The notes under the pieces are model-generated. The model did no database searches. It was not told the DNA's origin and saw only the letters and a list, made by a program, of their open reading frames with translations. The translations under genes were made by a program, and so were the position numbers. From Jiangella endophytica (GTDB taxonomy: Bacteria > Actinomycetota > Actinomycetes > Jiangellales > Jiangellaceae): a stretch of DNA of 64,000 nucleotides. Where the stretch lies: positions 62,001 to 126,000 of the forward strand of contig NZ_QVAI01000013.1 of the NCBI RefSeq assembly GCF_003427025.1, written 5' to 3'. Position 1 is the stretch's first letter; the number at the start of each line of letters is the position of its first letter. Shown here piece by piece: positions 8,636-15,917 of the stretch.

Positions 8636-10272
8636 GGCGCGCTCCTCTCGAGGCGGCCGTCGCGCAGCCGCAGCACGCTGGGCACGCCGGCGAGCGACTC
8701 CGGCCGGTGGCTGATCATGATCACGATGCGCTCCCGCGCCACCGCGTGCAGCGTCTCGATCACGTCCGCGGCGCGTGCCGTGTCGAGCGCGCTGGTCGGT
8801 TCGTCCACCAGGAGGACGGGACGTCGCGCGAGCAGGGCTCTGGCCAGGGCCAGCCGCTGCCGTTGCCCGCCGGAGAGGCTCGCGCCGGCCTCGGCCACCT
8901 CGGCGTCGAAACCGCCGGGCAGCGCGTGGATCTCGGGCAGGATCCCGGCGGCGCGGCAGGCGGCCACGAGGCTCTCGTCGTCCGCTTCCGTGGCGGCGAC
9001 GAGGAGGTTCTCGCGGATCGTTCCGGCGAAGAGCACGGGACGTTGGGCGACGACGGCGACATCCGCGCTGCGCAGCGGCCGTCCGTCGAGGTCGATCCGG
9101 CCCGCCTCGGGGGTGAGGAAGCCGAGGAGCAGATCGAAGAGGGTCGATTTGCCGGAGCCGGACGGCCCGGCGATCGCGCTGAGCGCGCCGCGGCGCGCGG
9201 TCAGGTCGAGCCCGTCCACCACGGCCGCCTGGCCGCCGGGGTAACGGAAACGCAGGCCCGACACGCTCAGTGTCTCCGCGGGACCGTCACCGGGTGACGG
9301 CGCGCCGGCCGGGTGTCCCCGCTCGGCGTCGAACGCGCCGAGCGCGGTGAGCCCGGGGATCGCCGTCAGCCCGAGGAACCCGGAGTGCCAGTGCCTGGAC
9401 AGGTCCCGGATCGGCCGGAACGCCTCGGACGCGAGGAGCAGGACGAGGTAGACCTCGAAGGCCGGCGCTCGCCCGGACACCGCGTCGGCGAGCGCCGCGA
9501 CCACGGCGGCGACCACGCCGGCCTGCACGGCGAAGTCCGTCACGGCGGTCTCGGCCAGAGAGGCGCGCATGACCCGCTCCGTCGCGCGGCGCAGCGCCTC
9601 GGAGCGCGCGTCCAGCCGCCGCCGGGTGCCGGAGACGTCGCCCAGCGCGCGCAGGGTGGCCATCCCGCGCAGTGACTCGAGCAGGTCGGCGCCGAGACCC
9701 TCGTAGCTGTCCCAGTGGTCGAGTCCGCGTCGGGCCATCATCCGCTTCCACGCCATCGGCCCGAGCACCGCGACCAGCACGCCGCCGGCCACGCCCACGG
9801 CGGCCGGCGGCGAGAGCAGCGCGATGACGGCGACCACGACAGGGCTGACGATGACGAGCTGGGCGACGGCGGGAAGGTACTTCGACACGTAGGCGTCGGT
9901 GCCGTCGATGCCGTCGCCGAGGCTCGCCCGCACGGCGCCGTCGCGTGCCCCGGTGTCGTGCAACCGTCCTGGCACGAGCGACGCCAGCAGCGCGCGGCGG
10001 CGCAACGCCTGCCGGACCTGCCCGCCGAGCCGGGTCGCCGCGGCCGTCTGCGCGAGCGACAGCAGCAGTCGCAGGACCGCGATCCCGGCGATGAGCAGCA
10101 GCGCGGCCACGACGTCGTCGGGCCGGCCGCTCAGCACGGCCGCCATCGACCACGCGATCGCGACGGCCTGTGCGATGTGCGCGGCGAGAACCAGGACGAG
10201 CAGCGCGACGCTGAGCCCCGCCGCGGCGGGGAGGCGAGCCGCCTCGCGCCAGAGCTGCCCGACGATCAGCAT
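8632..10272 (-). CDS. ABC exporter half-transporter A (CydD-like, TMD-NBD)
   Basis: A 546-aa protein with an N-terminal membrane domain (first helix LSVALLVLVLAAHIAQAVAI) and a C-terminal ATPase. It has Walker A GPSGSGKST (about K375), signature ASLSGGQRQR, Walker B VLLVDEPTSALD and H-loop MISHRPE. The start at 10272 overlaps the end of the SagB-type gene by 7 nt, and the stop overlaps the next ABC gene by 4 nt. Both halves keep complete nucleotide-binding motifs, so the heterodimer should be active. Position in the operon implies export, and perhaps self-protection, for the peptide product. Confidence 0.85.
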   Translation of the reverse strand: MLIVGQLWREAARLPAAAGLSVALLVLVLAAHIAQAVAIAWSMAAVLSGRPDDVVAALLLIAGIAVLRLLLSLAQTAAATRLGGQVRQALRRRALLASLVPGRLHDTGARDGAVRASLGDGIDGTDAYVSKYLPAVAQLVIVSPVVVAVIALLSPPAAVGVAGGVLVAVLGPMAWKRMMARRGLDHWDSYEGLGADLLESLRGMATLRALGDVSGTRRRLDARSEALRRATERVMRASLAETAVTDFAVQAGVVAAVVAALADAVSGRAPAFEVYLVLLLASEAFRPIRDLSRHWHSGFLGLTAIPGLTALGAFDAERGHPAGAPSPGDGPAETLSVSGLRFRYPGGQAAVVDGLDLTARRGALSAIAGPSGSGKSTLFDLLLGFLTPEAGRIDLDGRPLRSADVAVVAQRPVLFAGTIRENLLVAATEADDESLVAACRAAGILPEIHALPGGFDAEVAEAGASLSGGQRQRLALARALLARRPVLLVDEPTSALDTARAADVIETLHAVARERIVIMISHRPESLAGVPSVLRLRDGRLERSAP

Positions 10273-11312
10273 GCGCCGGTCTCCTTCCCGGGTGGGCACG
10301 GCCCGGGCAGGCAGGCCAGGGCGTGGATGGTCCAGCAGCCGTCCGCTCCCGCGCTGAAACCCGAGACGGGGCGGCAACGCCACCGCTCGGAGAGCGCGCT
10401 CGCGTAACAGCCGGCGGCGGCGGTGCGGTGCGCCCGCCAGAGCGCCGTGGCGAGCTCCGCGGCCGAGGCCGTCGTCGAGACCGACCACGATCGCAGCCGG
10501 GCGGCGCCGCGCACCCAGTCCTGTCCGGAGGCTCCCGCCAGACGCTCGGCGTGCGCGGCGTCCTGACCCGGCCCGGCGGCGCGGAACTCGGCGATCGGCG
10601 GGGAACGCCGCCGCCGGAGAGCACGGCTCCGCTCGGCATCGACGGTCCAGGACGGGGGCAGGTCGAGCGCCGCGAGCGGGATCTCGGGCACGAGCCCGCG
10701 CGCGAGCCACCGCTGCGCATGGCCGGCCCGGGGCACCGCGAGCAGTGAGCGCAGCCCGGCGCCCGGGCCGAGCCGAACCACGAGTCCGGGGGCGGCCAGC
10801 AGGAACTCCGCGGCGGCCAGGGCGTAGGCGGCATCGGCGATCCACAGCGGCCAGGCACGCTGCCGGTACCGGCCGAAGCTCCGCCCGGGCTGGACCGTGA
10901 GGACGAGGCGGGTCCCTTCCCGGGGGCGGCCCGGACGGTCCCAGCCGGCAGCCGCGTCCGCATCGGGGTCCCGGCGCCGGAGCAGCCCGCTCTCGTGGTC
11001 GTGGACGTAGCGTCCCGGAGCGAGCGCTTCTCCGGCCCCGACGACCAGGTGCGTCTGCACGGGGTAGGCGGCGCCGGCCGAGGGCACCGGACGCCTCCCG
11101 ATCGTCGTCGCGGTGCCGTCGGCACGCCGGTGGACGCCGTCGGCACGCCACATGCCGTCGAGAAGGGCCCGCTCTCGCGGCGACGGCTCGACGCGCAGGG
11201 CCCCCGCGGCGGCCCAGGGGTTGACGCGCGGCCCCGGTGGACGCGGCTCCCCCGGCGGTCGTGCGTCGAAGGCCCACGTCAGTGGCTCGGGCAGCACCGG
11301 CGATCCGCGCAT
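10266..11312 (-). CDS. SagB-type azoline dehydrogenase (nitroreductase family, FMN)
   Basis: A 348-aa FMN enzyme predicted to oxidise azolines to azoles on the precursor peptide. The motif PSAGAAYPVQTHLVV (from about residue 77), then APGRYVHDHESGLLRR, and the C-terminal GFSAGADGCWTIHALACLPG are typical of SagB/McbC-like dehydrogenases within the nitroreductase superfamily. The ATG at 11312 overlaps the stop of the YcaO gene (TGATG). The N-terminal 30 residues are Pro-rich and variable. The family call is firm, and the role in oxidation follows from the adjacent YcaO and E1-like genes. The C-terminal part is shorter and more diverged than canonical members, so activity should be tested. Confidence 0.82.
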   Translation of the reverse strand: MRGSPVLPEPLTWAFDARPPGEPRPPGPRVNPWAAAGALRVEPSPRERALLDGMWRADGVHRRADGTATTIGRRPVPSAGAAYPVQTHLVVGAGEALAPGRYVHDHESGLLRRRDPDADAAAGWDRPGRPREGTRLVLTVQPGRSFGRYRQRAWPLWIADAAYALAAAEFLLAAPGLVVRLGPGAGLRSLLAVPRAGHAQRWLARGLVPEIPLAALDLPPSWTVDAERSRALRRRRSPPIAEFRAAGPGQDAAHAERLAGASGQDWVRGAARLRSWSVSTTASAAELATALWRAHRTAAAGCYASALSERWRCRPVSGFSAGADGCWTIHALACLPGPCPPGKETGAC

Positions 11313-12682
11313 CACATGTGCGGGGGCGGGACGAGGGTGAACTCCTCCGCCGCTCCGGTCCACGCGTCGCGCCAGCCACGCTCGCGCGCCGCCGCACCGA
11401 ACCGGGGCATGCCGAGGTAGGCGAACGCGGCCGGCGCGTTCGGGACCAGCCCCGGCACGAAGGTGCGCACCACGCGCAGCGTCGTCCGGCGCACGTCCGC
11501 CGTGGTGAGGTCGCGGGTGATCACCCGGTGGCCCCGCCGGGCCAGCCGGTCGTACACGTCCGCCATGGTCACGGGCGCGAGCGCGTCCAGCGGCCGGAGG
11601 CCCAGAGCGGGTCGCCGGAATCGTCGTGCCTGGGCGTGCAGGCGCGGATCGAGCCAGAGCTGGACGTGCGCGCCGAGATCGACGACATTCTCGCACTGCT
11701 CCCCCGCGGCGTCCTGGTAGGCGCGGTCCGCGCGGAAGTCCAGGTAGAGCCCGCGGGCCATCATCCCCTGCTCGACCGCCCGGAACACCCACCCGTCGGC
11801 GCTCGTGCAGCCCTGCGTGTAGATCCAGGTGTGGACGGCTTCGAGGACGGCTTTGCGAGCGGCCTCGGCCGGGTCGAGCGCGGCGGAGAAGCCGGCGGCG
11901 TAGAGGCCGCGCCGGCCGTCGTGGACGAGCGCGGCCACGGCGGGGGCGAACTCGGAGGGCATCGCGACGAGGTGGACCTCGAGCTCACTTCCGGCGAGGT
12001 TCTCGGCGAGCCCGGGGACGCTCGCCGGCTCGATGCCGAACGTCGGCCCGTCCAGGTGCCACCACAGCTCGAGCGCGTCGCGTTCGACGACCTCCAGGAC
12101 GCCGCGGTCGCGGGCGTCGTCCGCCCCCTGCCCGGTCGCGATGCCGGCGTAGTTGAGGTGGTGCGTGCGCGGCAGGTGCCGGAACCGCGACTGCCGCCAG
12201 TTGAGGTACACGAGCGACGCCGGGACCCAGACGGAGCCGCCGTCGAGCTCGGCGCAGCGCGCCCAGAGCGTCTCGGTCGTGTCCGTGAGAGGCACGTAGG
12301 GGAACCCCGTCCGGGCGTACTGCCACGACGCGAAGCGCGGCAGCTCGGTCCCGCCGAGCACCCGCTCCCCCGCGCCGCGCAGGTCGGCGGCCGTCGTGAC
12401 GCGCAGCTCCTCGTGCGGGAGCTCGGCGGGCAGCCAGTTGCCGCAGTAGCGCTCGACGCCTTCGGCGACGGCGGCGATCCGCGCCCGCCCCTCGTCGCCG
12501 AAGGAGGTGCCGAGGGACACCCGGTCGGCCGGCCACTCGCCGAGCTGCCGGGCATCGGCGATCGCCGCCGTGAGCGCCAGGTACGACGTCGGCGCTCCCT
12601 CCGGGTGCGGGACCGCGCGGACCGAGCGGATGACACCGCATTCGGGGTCGACGAGCACGTCGACGGGGAGCGGTGCGCTCAT
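11312..12682 (-). CDS. YcaO-domain azoline cyclodehydratase (TOMM D protein)
   Basis: A 456-aa ATP-dependent enzyme that, in known TOMM systems, converts Ser/Thr/Cys of a precursor to (methyl)oxazoline/thiazoline. The ATP/Mg-binding Glu-rich stretches are present: SLGTSFGDEGRARIAAVAEGVERYCG (about 55-80), GVLEVVERDALELWWH, and DPAEAARKAVLEAVHTW. The protein ends in LVPPPHM, a shortened relative of the PxPxP tail typical of azoline-forming YcaOs. The ATG at 12682 overlaps the hydrolase stop (ATGA). The leader-binding partner is encoded separately two genes upstream. Thioamidation is the main alternative YcaO reaction; the E1-like partner and SagB-type enzyme argue for heterocyclisation. Confidence 0.9.
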   Translation of the reverse strand: MSAPLPVDVLVDPECGVIRSVRAVPHPEGAPTSYLALTAAIADARQLGEWPADRVSLGTSFGDEGRARIAAVAEGVERYCGNWLPAELPHEELRVTTAADLRGAGERVLGGTELPRFASWQYARTGFPYVPLTDTTETLWARCAELDGGSVWVPASLVYLNWRQSRFRHLPRTHHLNYAGIATGQGADDARDRGVLEVVERDALELWWHLDGPTFGIEPASVPGLAENLAGSELEVHLVAMPSEFAPAVAALVHDGRRGLYAAGFSAALDPAEAARKAVLEAVHTWIYTQGCTSADGWVFRAVEQGMMARGLYLDFRADRAYQDAAGEQCENVVDLGAHVQLWLDPRLHAQARRFRRPALGLRPLDALAPVTMADVYDRLARRGHRVITRDLTTADVRRTTLRVVRTFVPGLVPNAPAAFAYLGMPRFGAAARERGWRDAWTGAAEEFTLVPPPHM

Positions 12683-13596
12683 GTGGGCGTCCTTTCGTGC
12701 CGCCACGCACCCGCGGCGTCGTCGAAGACCGAGCGGGTCCGCTGGGTGTCGGCACTGCCGGCGAGCCAGGCGTCGATCGCCGCGCCCGGACCGCCGGCGG
12801 CGGCGATCCGCGCCCGCAGGTCGTGGCCCCACGGCCCGGTGACCAGGTGGCTGGGGCCGCCCCAGCCCGCGGCGAGCAGCTCGGCGTCGTCGCGGAAGAA
12901 GTCCTCGTCGCCGCTGACGACGAGCAGGGGCTGCCGGAGCTGCCCGTAGCGTGTGCGGATGTCGACGCGGTCCGCGTGCCACAGCCGCTCCCAGGCCGCC
13001 ACGACCTCGGCGGGCCAGCCCCACTCGGTCACCGCGGCCAGGACGCCGCGGCGCTCGGCGTCCTCGGTGCGACGATCGAGTTCGCCTGGGTGCAACGCCG
13101 GCCTGGAGCGCGAGCCGATGCCGTGCTGGTGCCACCAGCCGATGCGGTGCCGGATCTGTGGCCGGCCGCCACTGTCCCTGGCCGTCTCGGCCGGCCCGAG
13201 GGCGGGGACGAGGACGATGACCGCGGCCGGGCCGGTCGTCCCGGCGCGTGCGGCCTCGAGCGCGGTGTGGGCGGCGTAGGACGCGCCGAAGAGGACGACG
13301 GGCAGCCCCGGCCGCTCGGTGCCGAGCTGCCTGAGCACGTCCTCGCCGTCGGCGGTCTCGTGCTCGTAGGGCAGCCATCGGCCCGCGGAGCGGTATCGTC
13401 CGCGCACGTCCTGGACGAGGCAGCTGAAGCCGCGCGCGGTCCAGGACCGTGCGGTCGAGGCGTGCTGACGCGCCTCGTACGGAGTGCGGATGAGGACGAG
13501 ACCGGTGGGCCGCGCACACTCCCAGAGATCACCGCGCAGCACGACGCCGTCACGCATCCGGCACTCCTGCGCCGCCGGAGACCCGGGTGCGCTCAT
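12679..13596 (-). CDS. CocE/NonD (S15 X-Pro peptidase-like) alpha/beta hydrolase
   Basis: A 305-aa hydrolase of the S15/CocE type. VVLRGDLWECARPTGLVLIRTPYEA and CLVQDVRGRYRSAGRW are the family's N-terminal signatures. The nucleophile is Ser in GASYAAH (about S106), with Asp in VSGDEDFF and His in VTGPWGHD completing the triad. It lacks the C-terminal jelly-roll domain of full X-Pro dipeptidyl peptidases. It is embedded by ATGA overlaps between the E1-like and YcaO genes, so it should act on the peptide: leader trimming, amide or ester hydrolysis, or product detoxification. No signal peptide is seen. Which of these it does is open. Confidence 0.82.
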   Translation of the reverse strand: MSAPGSPAAQECRMRDGVVLRGDLWECARPTGLVLIRTPYEARQHASTARSWTARGFSCLVQDVRGRYRSAGRWLPYEHETADGEDVLRQLGTERPGLPVVLFGASYAAHTALEAARAGTTGPAAVIVLVPALGPAETARDSGGRPQIRHRIGWWHQHGIGSRSRPALHPGELDRRTEDAERRGVLAAVTEWGWPAEVVAAWERLWHADRVDIRTRYGQLRQPLLVVSGDEDFFRDDAELLAAGWGGPSHLVTGPWGHDLRARIAAAGGPGAAIDAWLAGSADTQRTRSVFDDAAGAWRHERTPT

Positions 13597-14393
13597 CGGC
13601 GCCCCGCCGGAGGCTCGTCGTACCCGAGCACCGGGTGCTCGGTGATCGTCATGCTCGGCGCGACGAGCTTCCAGAGCGTGCGCCGGAAGGCGTCGAGCGC
13701 CGGGGCGTCCTGCGCCCACGCCAGGGCGACGGTGAGCACGCGGGCGAGCAGCAGGGTGCGCGCGGCCACCGGGAGCGGCGCGGGAGCCGACGCCACCGCG
13801 CGCTGCCAGACGGCGAGTTCGCGCGGGACGGAGCTCGCGGCCAGACGCCGGCGACGCACCTGCTCGGACCCGGGATCGCCGGTGGTCACCGCGAGCGGGT
13901 CGACGAAACAGGTCTCGCCCTCGCGATAGCCGCGCAGCCAGGCGATCCCGCGTGCGGGAAGGGTGTCGAGCTCGCCCCAGTGCGCCCGCTCGCGGGGCGT
14001 CTCGGCGACGGCGATCACCAGCCGCGGCGGCGCCGCGAGCCCGTCGGGCCCGCCCGCGACGGGCTCGATCCCCCATCCGGAGAGCGCCTCGGCCAGTGCG
14101 TCGACGGTCTCCCCGGCGCCGACGAGGCACACGTCGCGCCGGGCGGCGGGCCAGCGCCGGTCCGCGTCGCGACCTTCGCGCGCCACCAGCTCGGCGGTGA
14201 GCAGGTCCGCGTACTCCGCTGCCGCCGCGTCGTCCACGCGGCCGCCGGCGAGCGCGGCGGCGAGCCCCGGCGGCGGGTCCTGCAGCCGGAGGAACCGCCC
14301 GGACGGCGTGCGGACCACACCGCCGCCGGCGGGTTCGAGGAGCACGTCCGCCCCAGTTCCTGGAACGGCGATCACGCGGGAGTCCAGTGTCAT
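13593..14393 (-). CDS. E1-like TOMM leader-peptide-binding protein (C protein)
   Basis: A 266-aa protein. Residues 1-80 resemble the small leader-recognition (RRE/winged-helix) region, and DVCLVGAGETVDAL (87-100) starts a Rossmann/ThiF-like segment. The run GIAWLRGYREGETCFVDPLAV, then DPGSEQVRRRRLAAS, is the pattern of TOMM E1-like partner proteins that bind the leader and activate YcaO. The zinc CxxC pairs of true E1 enzymes are missing; only Cys162 is visible in that area. The ATG at 14393 follows GGAAGG. It is the first gene after the precursor, with about 90 nt between them carrying a large palindrome. The role is inferred from motifs and context. Confidence 0.75.
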   Translation of the reverse strand: MTLDSRVIAVPGTGADVLLEPAGGGVVRTPSGRFLRLQDPPPGLAAALAGGRVDDAAAAEYADLLTAELVAREGRDADRRWPAARRDVCLVGAGETVDALAEALSGWGIEPVAGGPDGLAAPPRLVIAVAETPRERAHWGELDTLPARGIAWLRGYREGETCFVDPLAVTTGDPGSEQVRRRRLAASSVPRELAVWQRAVASAPAPLPVAARTLLLARVLTVALAWAQDAPALDAFRRTLWKLVAPSMTITEHPVLGYDEPPAGRR

Positions 14394-14413
14394 GGTGACC
14401 TTCCGAGACGGGC

Positions 14414-14449
14414 CCCGGCCGGGCAGCAGGCGCCTGCTGCCCGGCCGGG
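14414..14449. terminator. Perfect 36-bp palindrome between precursor and modification genes
   Basis: Positions 14414-14431 are the exact reverse complement of 14432-14449 (18-bp arms, no spacer). In RNA this gives a very GC-rich hairpin located after the precursor stop (14483) and before the E1-like start (14393). No U-tract follows, so it is better read as an attenuator or 3'-stabilising stem that raises precursor mRNA over enzyme mRNA. Such elements are common after RiPP precursor genes. Confidence 0.7.
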
Positions 14450-14482
14450 TGTCCGGTGCGTCTCACGACGCGCGGGACGAGA

Positions 14483-14581
14483 TCAGTCGAACGGGTTCTC
14501 GACGAGCGCGTTCGAGTGCGTGGCGGACAGATGCGCCAGCTGCTCGACCTCTTCGATCTCGGCGACGACCTGCTTCTCCAT
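14483..14581 (-). CDS. RiPP (TOMM) precursor peptide, 32 aa
   Basis: A 32-residue peptide that starts MEKQVVAEIEEVEQL and ends LSATHSNALVENPFD. The first half is acidic and helical, like a leader recognised by an E1-like/RRE protein. The second half is a likely core with Ser19, Thr21 and Ser23 as the only heterocyclisable residues; there is no Cys. The ATG at 14581 is preceded by a strong GAAAGGAAG ribosome-binding site. The gene is first in the minus operon, directly behind the divergent promoter and just before the leader-binding and YcaO genes. The precursor call rests on size, RBS, position and composition. The leader/core boundary is a guess. Confidence 0.78.
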   Translation of the reverse strand: MEKQVVAEIEEVEQLAHLSATHSNALVENPFD

Positions 14582-14659
14582 GACGGACTTCCTTTCACCT
14601 GGGGGGCCGCGCCTGCCACTCGTCCGGCGTCGGCGCGGGTTCGCGACGCGAACGAGAAC

Positions 14660-14688
14660 ACCATAACGATAACAATTCCCAATATCTA
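14660..14688 (-). promoter_or_regulatory. Divergent promoter with Fur-like operator
   Basis: On the minus strand, TAGATA (14683-14688) and TATGGT (14660-14665) are separated by 17 nt and form a plausible -35/-10 pair for the precursor operon. The AT-rich segment GATAACAATTCCCAATATC (14668-14686) matches the classic 19-bp Fur box (GATAATGATAATCATTATC) at 13 of 19 positions. A shifted register starting at 14662 also gives 13 of 19. It overlaps both promoter elements and lies 17 nt from the plus-strand ATG at 14703, so a Fur/Zur-family repressor bound here would shut off both operons. The regulator is inferred. Confidence 0.5.
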
Positions 14689-14702
14689 GTACGCTGTCGC
14701 CC

Positions 14703-15917
14703 ATGTTCCCCGGACAGCTCCTCATCGCCGACTACCGCGCCGGCCGTGCCTACGCCGTCGAGGCCGGCACGTTGCGCGAGATCGGTCCCGGCGTCCTCGC
14801 CGAGCACGCCGGCTTCCTCACGCTGCCGGCAGGAGCACCGGCGAAGGCCCGCTGGGCGTACGTCGAGGACCGGGCCGGCGCCCTGGTCGTCGGCGGACCG
14901 GACGGCGAGCGCCGCATCCCCGTCGCGATCCCCGGTGAGCACCTGGCCGGCGATGCCGGCGGTCGCCATATCGTCATCACCACGGGCCTGGGGGCGAGCC
15001 ACGAGCCGTGGAGCGACGTCGTCACCGTCGTCGACCTCGCGCGGGACGAGGCGGTCCGCTTCCGGGTCAGGACGGGTGAGCCCGGCGCGGGGATCGTGAC
15101 CGACCGGAGCAACGGCGAGCCGGTCGTCGTGCTGCGCCATCGCGAGCCGGGCGCGATCGAGGCGATCCCGCTCACCCGTGCCGTCGCTGCCGGCGCCCAC
15201 CTGCCCGTGCTGCGCGGGGCCGTCACGACGGACATCGCTCCCGACGGCCACGGCGACGTCGTCGACCAGCGCGGCGGCGTCGTCGCGACCGCGACCAGCC
15301 GCGGCATCGAACGTTTCGTCGTCGACGACGGCCGGCCGCGCGCGATCGGCATCCTGCCGTGGCCGGTGCCCGGGCGCGCGTACTACCTGCGCTTCGACCC
15401 CGCGACCGGGCGCGCCGTCGGGGTGGTCCGCGGCGGACCGGCCGCGCCCGAGTCGTGGACTGAGTGGACGAACACCCTGGTCGACATCGACCTGGCCACG
15501 GGCGACACACGCTGCGCCGGCCTCGGGCCGGGGCTCGCCTTCCGCTTCGCCCTCGGCGGCGGCAGTGCCGCGGTCGCCACCATCCACCCGGACGGCGATG
15601 CCGTCACGCTCGTCGATCGCGGCGGGCCCGCGCCGCACACCGCCTGGAGAACCGCGCTGCCGCCCATGTCGCGGCCGCCGGCGCCCGGCCGGCTCCCCTG
15701 GGACCCGGTCGGCGACGCCCCCGCCCAGCGCCGCGCCGTCGCCCTCGACCCGGCCGGCGCCACGGTCGCCGTCACTCGCGGCGGCGACGCCGAACTCCAC
15801 GTCGTCCGGGAGGACGCCCTCGAGACGATCGCCGTGCCGAGCCCTCTGGCCGAGGGCGGCCACCTGCTCTGGCTCGCCACGGACCCCGCCCCCGAGACCG
15901 ACTCCGTCGGCCGATGA
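14703..15917 (+). CDS. Beta-propeller protein, S9-peptidase N-domain-like
   Basis: A 404-aa protein without signal peptide. Repeating short strands spaced 40-50 residues apart, such as GGRHIVITTGLG, TNGEPVVVLR-type runs, RAYYLRFDPATGRAVGVVRGGP, and AVALDPAGATVAVTRGGDAELHVV, indicate a six- or seven-bladed beta-propeller like the N-terminal half of prolyl oligopeptidases. No hydrolase triad is present. No Shine-Dalgarno precedes the ATG at 14703, so the mRNA may be leaderless. The stop overlaps the next gene's start (ATGA), and that gene is itself a propeller-hydrolase, so the two may work as a complex. Its function in the cluster is unknown. Confidence 0.6.
   Translation: MFPGQLLIADYRAGRAYAVEAGTLREIGPGVLAEHAGFLTLPAGAPAKARWAYVEDRAGALVVGGPDGERRIPVAIPGEHLAGDAGGRHIVITTGLGASHEPWSDVVTVVDLARDEAVRFRVRTGEPGAGIVTDRSNGEPVVVLRHREPGAIEAIPLTRAVAAGAHLPVLRGAVTTDIAPDGHGDVVDQRGGVVATATSRGIERFVVDDGRPRAIGILPWPVPGRAYYLRFDPATGRAVGVVRGGPAAPESWTEWTNTLVDIDLATGDTRCAGLGPGLAFRFALGGGSAAVATIHPDGDAVTLVDRGGPAPHTAWRTALPPMSRPPAPGRLPWDPVGDAPAQRRAVALDPAGATVAVTRGGDAELHVVREDALETIAVPSPLAEGGHLLWLATDPAPETDSVGR

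Noticed and set aside
7325..9244. A 639-codon plus-strand open frame antisense to the two ABC exporter genes
   Set aside because: It reads as Arg/Gly/Asp low-complexity sequence typical of GC-rich antisense frames. The minus strand has complete Walker and signature motifs.
6917..10272. cydCD genes for cytochrome bd assembly
   Set aside because: The exporter halves resemble CydDC, but no cydAB is present and both genes overlap the RiPP modification genes, so peptide export is the better reading.
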